Shown here piece after piece: positions 17,092 to 24,937 of a DNA stretch of 64,000 nucleotides. Made by a program: the position numbers and the translations under genes. The stretch comes from Comamonas sp. B21-038 (GTDB lineage: Bacteria; Pseudomonadota; Gammaproteobacteria; Burkholderiales; Burkholderiaceae_C): contig NZ_CP092462.1 in the NCBI RefSeq assembly GCF_022387135.1, positions 4,588,001 to 4,652,000 of the forward strand, given 5' to 3'. The notes beneath the pieces are model-generated. The model searched no databases and was not told the DNA's origin. It was given only the letters and a program-made list of their open reading frames with translations. Position 1 is the stretch's first letter, and each line of letters starts with the position of its first letter.

Positions 17092-19344
17092 TTAGACCGA
17101 TGCCGGGGCACGCTCTGGCCACAGCGCCAGGCCACCGGCCACGCTGAAGGCCTGGTGGTGGCCCAGCCGGCGCAATGCATGGGCCGCCTGGGCACTTCGG
17201 TTGCCGCTGCGGCAGTAAAACACCACGGGGGTATCGGCCGGCAAGGCCAGCCACTGCGGCAGTGCATTGAGCAGGCCTGACAGCGGCACAGCCTGGCTGC
17301 TGGCGCCCTCGTCCATGCCCGGCGCCTGGCCCAGTTGCTGCTCATAGGGCTCGCGCACATCCACCAGCAGCGCGGCGCTGCCGGCCTGCTGCAGTGCCTG
17401 CGCACGGGCCGCGGGCAGTTCCACACATGCGGCGGGCGTGGCCGCCTCCACGCGGGCGCCGCAGGCCATCGTTTGGTAGGCGGTGGGGGCCAGGTCCTGC
17501 TCCAGTGCAGCCTTGGCAGCGGCAAAGGCGGCGGCATCCAGCTGGCCCTGCAGCACGCCAGCCAGCAGCGGCTGGGCAGCAGCCTCGACGGCCAGGGTGC
17601 AGGCAAAGCGGTGGTCGTAGTCATGGCCGGGCAGCAGCAGGGTCTGCGGGCCCACGGTCTCCGCCAGCAGGCGCAGGCTGTCCGCATAGGCGAGCGGCGC
17701 GCTCTGCGCAAAATCGCTGCGGCCCAGCGCGCCAGGCAGCACGGTATCGCCGACCAGCGCCAACTGCAGCTGCGCGCCTTCATGCAGCAGATAGGCGGTG
17801 GAGTCGGCCGTGTGGCCGGGCAGCGCCAGCCGGCTCAGGCGGTAGGCGCCCAGGTCGATCTGCGTGGCGCCTTGGGGCCAGCCCAGCGCAGCCACCGCGC
17901 CAGCGGCCTGCAGCGCAGCGGGCACGGCCGCGCGCAGCTCGGCCGCCGATGAGGCATGGTCGCCATGGCTGTGGGTGTCCAGCACGGCGGCCAGGGTGAA
18001 GCCCCGGCAGCGCAGCCATTGCGCCAGGCGCCCAACCAGCTCGGGCAGCGGATCGACCACCACGCAGCGCTGGCTGGCGGCATCGGCCAGCAGGTAGCAG
18101 CAGGCGCCATCGACGACAAAGCGCGTCAGCAGCGGGGCAGCACCGTGGGCGGTGTCTTCAGGCGCTTCCACCAGGCAGTTGGCGCGCAGTGCGGCGCCGC
18201 AGGCGCGGATGCGCTGGCAGGCCTCGGCGATCATCACGGCCGAATCGGCAGCGCCAAAGGACATGCGCACCGCAGCGGCCGTCTGCCAGGCGGGCAGGCC
18301 CATGGCTTCGAGCACATAGCTGGGCTGAGCCTTGCTGGCGCTGCAGGCGGAGCCGCCGCTGACCCGCAGGCCGGCGGCATCAAACAGATCGAGCAGCAGC
18401 TTGGCGCTGAGGCCCGGCACGGAGAAGTTCAACGTGGTGGGCAGGCACAGCGCGGGCGGGGCGTTGAACACCAGACCGGCAAAGGCATCGCGCAGCGCCG
18501 CTTCCAGCTGGCTGCGGTGGGCGGCCATCGTGGCGGCGTTGGCAAAGCTGCTGCCGTCCTGCAGCGCGCGCAGCACCGCGCCGAGCGCGGCAATGCCAGC
18601 CATGTTTTCGGTACCGGCGCGCAGCGCGCCTTCCTGGCCACCGCCGGCCAGCAGCGGGGTAAAGGGCGCGCCCTCGCGCACATAGAGCATGCCTACGCCC
18701 TTGGGCGCATAGAGCTTGTGGCCGGAAAACGGTGCGTAGTCGATGCCGCGCTCCACCGGTTGGAGCGCCAGCTTGCCCAGCGCCTGCACGCCATCGACCA
18801 GCCACAGCGCCGGGCTGCCGCGCAGCGCATCGGCAATGCCATCGAGGTCGCTGACCACGCCGGTTTCGTTGTTCGCGGCCATCGTGCACACCAAGCCGGC
18901 CGAGGGGGCCTGCGTGCGCAGCCAGGCCAGGTCATGGCGGCCATCGATGCCCACGGGGATGGCGGTGACAGGCAGGTGCAGGCCGAGCACGGCATTCCAG
19001 TGCTTGAGGGCCTCGGGCACGGCCTTGTGTTCGGTCGCGCCGTAGAGCAGCTGCATGGGGCTGCTGTCGCCTGCCTCACGGCGCTGGCGCAGCGCGCTCA
19101 GCGCGGACAGCACGGCCGTCTGGATGCCCTCGGTCGCGCCGCTGGTGAACAGCAGCTGGCCGCTGGGCACCTCCAGCACCTGGCGTGCGGCAGCGCGCGC
19201 CTCGTCGAGCACCGCACGGGCCTTGAGGCCGCTGCCATGGATGCTGCTGGGGTTGCCATAGGCATTGGCCATGACCGCCAGGGCGGCGGCGCGGGCCTGG
19301 GGAAGGACAGGGGTGGTGGCGTTGGCGTCGAGGTAGATTTCCAT
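17092..19344 (-). CDS. Three-domain fusion: cysteine desulfurase (NifS/IscS-like) + MBL-fold persulfide dioxygenase-like + rhodanese
   Basis: This 750-residue protein joins three sulfur enzymes. Residues 1 to about 390 are a class V PLP aminotransferase of the cysteine desulfurase type, with His106, the Schiff-base Lys210 in FSGHK and the catalytic-loop Cys334 in SGGSACSAS. Residues about 400-615 are a metallo-beta-lactamase fold with H458-S-H460-G-D462-H463, His511, Asp533, His574 and a GRSDF motif (541-545) like the ETHE1 persulfide dioxygenase GRTDF. Residues about 645-750 are a rhodanese domain with Cys711 in CRSGNRS. The predicted route is cysteine to alanine plus persulfide, then sulfite and possibly thiosulfate. 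The protein is probably cytoplasmic. A GTG two codons upstream is an alternative start. It is divergent from a DecR/CyuR-like regulator. Confidence 0.88.
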   Translation of the reverse strand: MEIYLDANATTPVLPQARAAALAVMANAYGNPSSIHGSGLKARAVLDEARAAARQVLEVPSGQLLFTSGATEGIQTAVLSALSALRQRREAGDSSPMQLLYGATEHKAVPEALKHWNAVLGLHLPVTAIPVGIDGRHDLAWLRTQAPSAGLVCTMAANNETGVVSDLDGIADALRGSPALWLVDGVQALGKLALQPVERGIDYAPFSGHKLYAPKGVGMLYVREGAPFTPLLAGGGQEGALRAGTENMAGIAALGAVLRALQDGSSFANAATMAAHRSQLEAALRDAFAGLVFNAPPALCLPTTLNFSVPGLSAKLLLDLFDAAGLRVSGGSACSASKAQPSYVLEAMGLPAWQTAAAVRMSFGAADSAVMIAEACQRIRACGAALRANCLVEAPEDTAHGAAPLLTRFVVDGACCYLLADAASQRCVVVDPLPELVGRLAQWLRCRGFTLAAVLDTHSHGDHASSAAELRAAVPAALQAAGAVAALGWPQGATQIDLGAYRLSRLALPGHTADSTAYLLHEGAQLQLALVGDTVLPGALGRSDFAQSAPLAYADSLRLLAETVGPQTLLLPGHDYDHRFACTLAVEAAAQPLLAGVLQGQLDAAAFAAAKAALEQDLAPTAYQTMACGARVEAATPAACVELPAARAQALQQAGSAALLVDVREPYEQQLGQAPGMDEGASSQAVPLSGLLNALPQWLALPADTPVVFYCRSGNRSAQAAHALRRLGHHQAFSVAGGLALWPERAPASV

Positions 19345-19395
19345 GCCCACATTGTCGAGGCCGGGCCAGGGAATACAGCCGCAAAATTCGCCAGG

Positions 19396-19424
19396 TATTG
19401 GACAATATTAGATTCTTATTCTAA
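19396..19424. promoter_or_regulatory. Two inverted repeats in the fusion enzyme/Lrp regulator divergent promoter
   Basis: TATTGGACAATA (perfect 5-bp arms, 2-base spacer, 19396-19407) abuts TTAGATTCTTATTCTAA (arms TTAGA/TCTAA, 7-base spacer, 19408-19424). Both lie in an unusually AT-rich 94-base gap. Lrp/AsnC proteins often bind degenerate AT-rich palindromes of this kind, so these are the likely operators for both divergent genes. Confidence 0.6.
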
Positions 19425-19438
19425 AAACCTCTTAAAAA

Positions 19439-19906
19439 ATGAAACTGGATTCCATTGACCGCAAACTGCTGGAGTTGCTGCAGGCCGATGCGGAGACCCA
19501 GGTCGCCGAACTGGCGGCCCAGGTCGGGCTGTCGGCCACGCCCTGCTGGCGCCGTATCCAGCGGCTCAAGGAGGCCGGGGTCATCAAGCGCCAGGTGGCA
19601 CTGGTGGACCGCGACAAGGTCAATGTGGGCGTGACTGTGTTTGTCGCGGTGCGCACCAGCACGCACAGCCAGGAATGGTTTGAGCGCTTTCGCGCTGCGG
19701 TGGCCGCTATTGCCGAGGTGGTGGAGTTCTACCGCATGAGCGGTGAGGTGGACTACCTGCTGCGCGTGGTGGTGCCCGATATCGCCGCCTACGACAAGGT
19801 CTACAAGCGCCTGATTGCCGATACCCAGTTGCTGGATGTGTCGTCCAGCTTTGCGATGGAGGAGCTGAAGTTCACCACCGCGTTGCCGCTGTCCTATATT
19901 CCATAG
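19439..19906 (+). CDS. Lrp/AsnC family regulator, DecR/CyuR-like
   Basis: This is a 155-residue regulator with an N-terminal winged-HTH (residues about 4-60, IDRKLLELLQ and VGLSATPCWRRIQRL) and a RAM ligand-binding domain (about 65-145). The segments HSQEWFERF, YRMSGEVDYLLRV and SSSFAMEELKFTTALPL resemble, from memory, the E. coli cysteine-responsive regulator DecR (YbaO/CyuR) more than Lrp itself. It is transcribed divergently from the cysteine desulfurase fusion across 94 bases with two palindromes, so it probably senses cysteine and induces that gene. No clear ribosome-binding site precedes the ATG. Confidence 0.88.
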   Translation: MKLDSIDRKLLELLQADAETQVAELAAQVGLSATPCWRRIQRLKEAGVIKRQVALVDRDKVNVGVTVFVAVRTSTHSQEWFERFRAAVAAIAEVVEFYRMSGEVDYLLRVVVPDIAAYDKVYKRLIADTQLLDVSSSFAMEELKFTTALPLSYIP

Positions 19907-19979
19907 CCCGTCTTGCGGCAAGCCGGTGGCACAGATAATGCTTAGGGTTTTCCATGCAATTTTTTATCAAAGGAACGCC

Positions 19980-20927
19980 ATGATCTGGCATACCGTGGTC
20001 AGCCAGCCCTTTGCGTTGGGGGAGTCTCCTTTCTGGCAAGCCAGCGGTGGTGTTCTCTATGGCGTTGATGTGGCTGGCAAGCAGCTGTGGCGCACGATGC
20101 CCGGATCGGGCTATATGGACCGCTGGGACATGCCTGCCGAGCCCGGCTGCATGGCACCGGCCCGCAGCGGCGGCGCGCTGGACGGCTGGATCGTCGTGCT
20201 GCGCGACCGCATCTGCCGCGCCACCCACTGGGGCGGTACCTTGCACGACATCGCGCGCCTGCCGATCGACCCCGCCACCGAGCGCGGCAACGATGGCCGC
20301 TGTGATGCCCAGGGCCGCTTCTGGGTGGGCACCATCCACGAGCCGGCCAGCGGCCCGCGCGAGCCGGTAGCAGCGCTCTACTGCATCGATGGCCTGACAG
20401 GCACCACGACGGTGCGCAAGGTGCTCGATGGCGTCTCCAACGCCAATGGCCTGGCCTGGTCGCCCGACCGCCGCACGATGTACTGGGCCGATACCCCCAG
20501 CCACACGATCAAGAAATTTGCCTGCGACGTGAGCGGCTATCCGCAAGGCGAGGGCGAGGTCTTCATCCGTTTTGACAGCAAGCCCGAGGGCTGGACACCG
20601 GGCGAGCCCGGCTACGGCGGCCGGCCCGATGGCGCCGCTGTCGACGTCGAAGGCAACTACTGGTGCGCGATGTATGAGGGCGGACGCGTGCTGCAGATAT
20701 CCCCGCAGGGCCGCATCCTCGCCAACCACTACACCCCGGCGCTGTGCCCCACGATGCCCTGCTTTGGCGGCAGCGATGGCCGCACCCTGTACGTCACCTC
20801 CGCCCGCCACGGCCGCAGCCGCGACGAGCTGGCCCAGCTGCCGCTGTCAGGCTGCGTGTTCGCGATGCGCGTCGGCGTAGCCGGCCTGCCGACCCAGCCT
20901 TGGCGGGAAATCGGGCATGGGTTCTGA
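19980..20927 (+). CDS. SMP-30/gluconolactonase/LRE family protein
   Basis: This 315-residue six-bladed beta-propeller hydrolase starts at an ATG preceded by AAAGGAA. The metal-site pattern is recognisable: Glu15 in GESPFW, the NDGRCDAQGRFWVGT strand, Asn in SNANGLAWSPDRRTMYWADT and Asp in RPDGAAVDVEGNYWCA. Family members hydrolyse sugar-acid lactones such as gluconolactone using a divalent metal. It is on the same strand as glcE, 70 bases upstream of it, and may be co-transcribed. A role in sugar-acid or hydroxy-acid use is inferred; the substrate is unknown. Confidence 0.85.
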   Translation: MIWHTVVSQPFALGESPFWQASGGVLYGVDVAGKQLWRTMPGSGYMDRWDMPAEPGCMAPARSGGALDGWIVVLRDRICRATHWGGTLHDIARLPIDPATERGNDGRCDAQGRFWVGTIHEPASGPREPVAALYCIDGLTGTTTVRKVLDGVSNANGLAWSPDRRTMYWADTPSHTIKKFACDVSGYPQGEGEVFIRFDSKPEGWTPGEPGYGGRPDGAAVDVEGNYWCAMYEGGRVLQISPQGRILANHYTPALCPTMPCFGGSDGRTLYVTSARHGRSRDELAQLPLSGCVFAMRVGVAGLPTQPWREIGHGF

Positions 20928-20997
20928 GAACCTGCGCAAAGTCCCCCATCTAACTTGAGCGCCGTACGCCGGGCGCAACTGTCGCTACCATGGCGCC

Positions 20998-22149
20998 ATG
21001 GACCAAGCTGTGGCTGCCTCTCTTCCCCCCACCGTGCTCGACTGGCAGGAGCGCGTTCGATCCGCCCATGCCCACAAGACGCCGCTGCGCATCCGGGGCG
21101 GTGGCAGCAAGGATTTTTATGGTGCACGCCTGGGCGGCGAGGTGTTCGATACTCGCAGCTATAGCGGCATCATCAGCTACGAGCCCAGTGAGCTGGTCGT
21201 GACCGTGCGGTCCGGCACGCCGCTGGCGGCGCTGGAGCAGAGCTTGGCCGAATGCGGCCAGTGCCTGGCTTTTGACCCGCCGCATTTTGGCCCCGGCGCC
21301 ACGGTCGGCGGCATGGTGGCGGCGGGCCTGTCCGGCCCCTCGCGGGCAGCAGTCGGCGCCGTGCGCGACTACATCCTGGGCCTGGAGCTGATCAATGGCC
21401 AGGGCGAGCTGCTGCGCTTTGGCGGCCAGGTGATGAAGAACGTCGCGGGCTATGACGTGTCGCGCCTGATGGCCGGTGCCTGGGGCACCCTGGGCCTGCT
21501 GACCGACATCAGCCTCAAGGTGCTGCCGATGCAGCGCGCGCAGGCCACCCTGTACTACGAATGCACAGCGCAGCAGGCGCTGGACAAACTCTCGGCCTGG
21601 CGCGCCAAGCCGCTGCCCATCAATGCCAGCCTGTGGCAGCAATCCGGCGAGGGCGAGCAAGGCCATCTGCTGGTGCGGCTGCGCGGTGCGGTCGCGGCGG
21701 TGCAGTCGGCCCTGGATGGCATGGGTGGCACGATGCTGGACCACGGCCAGGCAGATGCCGCCTGGCTGGCCTGCCGCGAGCAGCAACTGCCCTGGTTCAG
21801 CGCTATGGACCCGAGCCATGCGCTGTGGCGCCTGTCGCTGCCGGCCACCACGCCGGTGCTGCCCTGCACCGAAGCAGGCCTGCAGCCGCTGATGGAATGG
21901 GGCGGCGCACTGCGCTGGGTACAGGCCCCCATGCAGCATGCCCAGGCCTTGCAGGCGCTGGCCGCCAGTGTGGGCGGCAGCGCCGTGTGTTTCCGGCCCG
22001 GCCCCCAGGTGGGCCTGGCCGCATCCGATGATTTTGGTTTCACGCCCGCCTCGCCCGCGCTGCGCCAGGTGCAGCAGCGGCTCAAGCAGGCGTTCGACCC
22101 CCATGGCATCTTCAATCCCGGCCGCCTGGGCGACTGGGCGTTGAGCTAA
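20998..22149 (+). CDS. glcE: Glycolate oxidase FAD-binding subunit GlcE
   Basis: This 383-residue FAD-linked (PCMH-type) protein has LRIRGGGSKDFYG, the FDPPHFGPGATVGGMVAAGLSGPSR flavin loop and MKNVAGYDVSRLMAGAWGTLGLLTDISLKVLP, all typical of GlcE. It works with GlcD and GlcF to oxidise glycolate to glyoxylate at the membrane. glcF follows 33 bases downstream. glcD is not in the window between these genes and must lie elsewhere. Confidence 0.93.
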   Translation: MDQAVAASLPPTVLDWQERVRSAHAHKTPLRIRGGGSKDFYGARLGGEVFDTRSYSGIISYEPSELVVTVRSGTPLAALEQSLAECGQCLAFDPPHFGPGATVGGMVAAGLSGPSRAAVGAVRDYILGLELINGQGELLRFGGQVMKNVAGYDVSRLMAGAWGTLGLLTDISLKVLPMQRAQATLYYECTAQQALDKLSAWRAKPLPINASLWQQSGEGEQGHLLVRLRGAVAAVQSALDGMGGTMLDHGQADAAWLACREQQLPWFSAMDPSHALWRLSLPATTPVLPCTEAGLQPLMEWGGALRWVQAPMQHAQALQALAASVGGSAVCFRPGPQVGLAASDDFGFTPASPALRQVQQRLKQAFDPHGIFNPGRLGDWALS

Positions 22150-22162
22150 GCTGAGCTCAGCT
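22143..22162 (+). repeat. GAGCT-rich palindrome at the glcE-glcF junction
   Basis: AGCTGAGCTCAGCT (22149-22162) is a perfect 14-bp palindrome overlapping the glcE stop, next to another GAGCTAAGC half. It resembles the palindrome at 1833-1846. It could be an intercistronic hairpin; the function is unknown. Confidence 0.3.
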
Positions 22163-22182
22163 AATCGAGGCACCCCTGCACC

Positions 22183-23448
22183 ATGCAAACCCAATTAGCC
22201 CCCGAATTCAAAGACACCCCCGAAGGCCAGGAGGCCGAGGCCATTCTGCGCAAGTGCGTGCATTGCGGCTTTTGCACCGCCACCTGCCCCACCTACCAGC
22301 TGCTGGGCGATGAGCTCGACGGCCCGCGCGGCCGCATCTACCTGATCAAGCAGGTGCTCGAAGGGCAGGAGCCCACCCGCAAGACCCAGACCCACCTGGA
22401 CCGCTGCCTGACCTGCCGCAACTGCGAATCGACCTGCCCCAGCGGCGTGCAGTACGGCAAGCTGCTCGACATTGGCCGCCACATGGTCGACCAGAAGGTG
22501 GAGCGCCCGGCGGCCGAGCGCCTGCAGCGCTGGGCGCTGCGCAAGGGCATGGTGTCCAAGGCCTTTGGACCGGCGCTGGCGCTGGGGCGGCTGGCCCGCC
22601 CGGTGCTGCCGGCAGCGCTCAAGGCCAAGCTGGCGCGCGTACCGCGTGCCGGCAAGTGGCCCACACGCAGCCATGCGCGCAAGGTGCTGATGCTGGCCGG
22701 CTGCGTGCAGCCGGTGATGCTGCCCAATATCAATGCGGCCGCTGCGCGGGTGCTCGATGCCGTGGGCATCCAGACCTTGGTGACGCCAGCCGCCGCCTGC
22801 TGCGGCGCAGTGCAGCAGCACCTGAGCGACCCGCAGGGCGCGCTGGCCCAGGCGCGCGCCAATATCGATGCCTGGTGGCCGCATGTCGAGAGCCAGCAGG
22901 TCGAGGCCATTGTGACCACGGCCTCGGGTTGCGGCGTGATGGTGAAGGACTACGGCCATCTGCTGCGCCATGACCCGGCCTATGCCGCACGGGCCGCTGC
23001 GATTGCTGCGCTGGCGCGTGACTTGTGCGAGCTGCTGCCCGACATGCTGCCCGAGCTGGAGCAGCGCCTGCAGGGCCAGCTGAACCTGCCCGAGGCCCCA
23101 TTGGCCTACCACCCGCCCTGCACCTTGCAGCATGGCCAGAAGCTGCGCGGCGGGGTGGAGACCAGCCTGCGCCGCCTGGGTTTTGACATCCGCGTCTCGC
23201 GCGTGGAATCGCACCTGTGCTGCGGCTCGGCCGGCACCTATTCGCTGCTGCAGCCCGAGATTGCGCACCAGCTGCGCGACCGCAAGATCGGCACCCTGAA
23301 CCAGGCCTGCAGCGATGCGCCACCCGCCGCGATCCTGTCGGCCAATATCGGCTGCATCTCGCATCTGCAGTCGGGCACCGATGTGCCGGTGCGCCACTGG
23401 ATCGAGGTGATCGACGACGCGCTGGCGCCTGCCAAGGCCCCGCGCTGA
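22183..23448 (+). CDS. glcF: Glycolate oxidase iron-sulfur subunit GlcF
   Basis: This 421-residue protein has two N-terminal [4Fe-4S] motifs (CVHCGFCTATCPTY and CLTCRNCESTCPSG) and two C-terminal CCG domains (AAACCGAVQQHL and HLCCGSAGTYS). This is the standard GlcF layout. It passes electrons from the flavin subunits toward quinone. It follows glcE and converges on the GGT-like gene with only six bases between the stop codons. Confidence 0.95.
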   Translation: MQTQLAPEFKDTPEGQEAEAILRKCVHCGFCTATCPTYQLLGDELDGPRGRIYLIKQVLEGQEPTRKTQTHLDRCLTCRNCESTCPSGVQYGKLLDIGRHMVDQKVERPAAERLQRWALRKGMVSKAFGPALALGRLARPVLPAALKAKLARVPRAGKWPTRSHARKVLMLAGCVQPVMLPNINAAAARVLDAVGIQTLVTPAAACCGAVQQHLSDPQGALAQARANIDAWWPHVESQQVEAIVTTASGCGVMVKDYGHLLRHDPAYAARAAAIAALARDLCELLPDMLPELEQRLQGQLNLPEAPLAYHPPCTLQHGQKLRGGVETSLRRLGFDIRVSRVESHLCCGSAGTYSLLQPEIAHQLRDRKIGTLNQACSDAPPAAILSANIGCISHLQSGTDVPVRHWIEVIDDALAPAKAPR

Positions 23449-23454
23449 AGCGGC

Positions 23455-24936
23455 TCAGACGGCCAGCGCCAGGCCGTCCTTGCGGTGGTCGGATGCGCCG
23501 CAGAGCTGGCCATCGGCCAGGCGCCAGATGCACTGCGCGCCACCAAAGTCGCTGCGCCCGCCCAGCTCACCTTCGCCGCTCGGCTCGCGGTAGCCCTGGG
23601 CCCGCAGCGCAGCGGTAATCGCAGGCGGCATGCCTGCCTCCACCGCCAGCACGCGGCCGCCTTCCAGGCGCCAGCGCGGCTGGTTCATGGCGGGCTGCGG
23701 CGCCTCGCCGCCGGCCAGCATGCGGCACAGCAGCTGCACCTGGCCTTGGGGTTGCATCGCGCCGCCCACCACGCCAAACACGCCGAGGAATTGGCCATCG
23801 CGCGTGGCAGCGCCCGGCACTACCGTGTGGTAGGGGCGTTTGCCCGGCGCCGGTCCGTTGATATGGCCGGGCTGCGAAAAACCATGGCCCCGGTTCTGCA
23901 GCACAAAGCCGCCCTCGGCCACACCAATGCCCGAGCCAAAGCGCTTGAACACGCTGCTCATCAGGCTGATGGCCAGGCCGTCGCCATCCACCACGGTGGT
24001 GCAGACGGTATTGCCGGCCGGGTCGGCCACGGTCTGCTGGGCATGGGCCATCGCTGCCTCCATTGCCTGCACCAGCGCGACCTGGGTGGCCGCGCTGGCC
24101 ATATCGATGGCCTGGTCCTGCATGGCGGCCAGTGCATGGAGCACGGCCACGCCATGGGTATTGGGCGGGCATTCGTAGATGGTGGCGCCGCGAAACGAGG
24201 TGCTCACCGGCGTGCAGAAGTTGCCCTGGTGGGCGCTGAAATCTGCAGCGGCCAACACGCCGCCGGCTGCCTGCACCGCAGCGGCGCAGGCAGCGGGAAT
24301 GGCGCCGGCATAGAAGGCCTGCGGCCCCTGCGCAGCTACGGCCTGCAGCAGGCGGCCCAGAGCGGGGTTGTCAAAGTGCTCGCCCGCACGGGGCGGCGCA
24401 TCGGCGCGGTACAGCGCGGCGCTGGCGGCATCGCGGGCTATCACCGGTTGGAACAGCGCCCATTCACGTGCAGCGACCGGGGCCACCGCAAAGCCCTGGC
24501 TGGCGGCCTGCACGGCCGCATCGAACAGCTGCGCCCACGGGCGTTGGCCAAAGCGCTGGTGCAGATCCCACCAGCCTTGCACCACGCCGGGCGTGGTGAC
24601 CGACAGCGGATGGCGCTCGGGGATGCGGCGTTGGGGCAGGGCCTCGACCAGATCGGCTGTCAAAGCCTGCGGCGCACGCCCGGTGCCGTTGTAGGCCAGC
24701 GGTGCCTGGCCGGGCGGCACCAGCATTGCCAGCAGGTCGCCGCCCACACCGGTGGCCATCGGCTCGACGACGCCCAGCACCGCATCGGCAGCAATCGCGG
24801 CATCGACGGCCGAGCCGCCTTGCTGCAGCTGGGCCTGCGCGGCCGCCGCAGCCAGCGGGTGGCCGGTGGCCACCATCGCGCCCCGGCCCAGTACGCCTGC
24901 TGCGCCTGGCTCGTCCTGGCGGTGCTGCGGCACCAT
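23455..24936 (-). CDS. Gamma-glutamyltransferase family Ntn-hydrolase
   Basis: This 493-residue protein belongs to the GGT family. The likely autoprocessing nucleophile is Thr310 in GNTVCTTVVD, placed seven residues before the conserved Asp as in E. coli GGT; the GSGIGVAEGGFVLQNRG motif follows. There is no signal peptide, so unlike classic periplasmic GGT it should be cytoplasmic. The family includes glutathione hydrolases, oxamate amidohydrolase and cephalosporin acylases, and this protein could cleave an amide of the imported compound. The ATG follows the transporter stop directly (TGAGATG), so the two are co-translated; a GTG three codons earlier is possible. Confidence 0.85.
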   Translation of the reverse strand: MVPQHRQDEPGAAGVLGRGAMVATGHPLAAAAAQAQLQQGGSAVDAAIAADAVLGVVEPMATGVGGDLLAMLVPPGQAPLAYNGTGRAPQALTADLVEALPQRRIPERHPLSVTTPGVVQGWWDLHQRFGQRPWAQLFDAAVQAASQGFAVAPVAAREWALFQPVIARDAASAALYRADAPPRAGEHFDNPALGRLLQAVAAQGPQAFYAGAIPAACAAAVQAAGGVLAAADFSAHQGNFCTPVSTSFRGATIYECPPNTHGVAVLHALAAMQDQAIDMASAATQVALVQAMEAAMAHAQQTVADPAGNTVCTTVVDGDGLAISLMSSVFKRFGSGIGVAEGGFVLQNRGHGFSQPGHINGPAPGKRPYHTVVPGAATRDGQFLGVFGVVGGAMQPQGQVQLLCRMLAGGEAPQPAMNQPRWRLEGGRVLAVEAGMPPAITAALRAQGYREPSGEGELGGRSDFGGAQCIWRLADGQLCGASDHRKDGLALAV

Positions 24937-24937
24937 C

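Noticed and set aside
16980-17092. Small open frame between amtB and the fusion enzyme
   Set aside because: The stretch is explained by the amtB terminator and the 3' end of the fusion gene; there is no ribosome-binding site.
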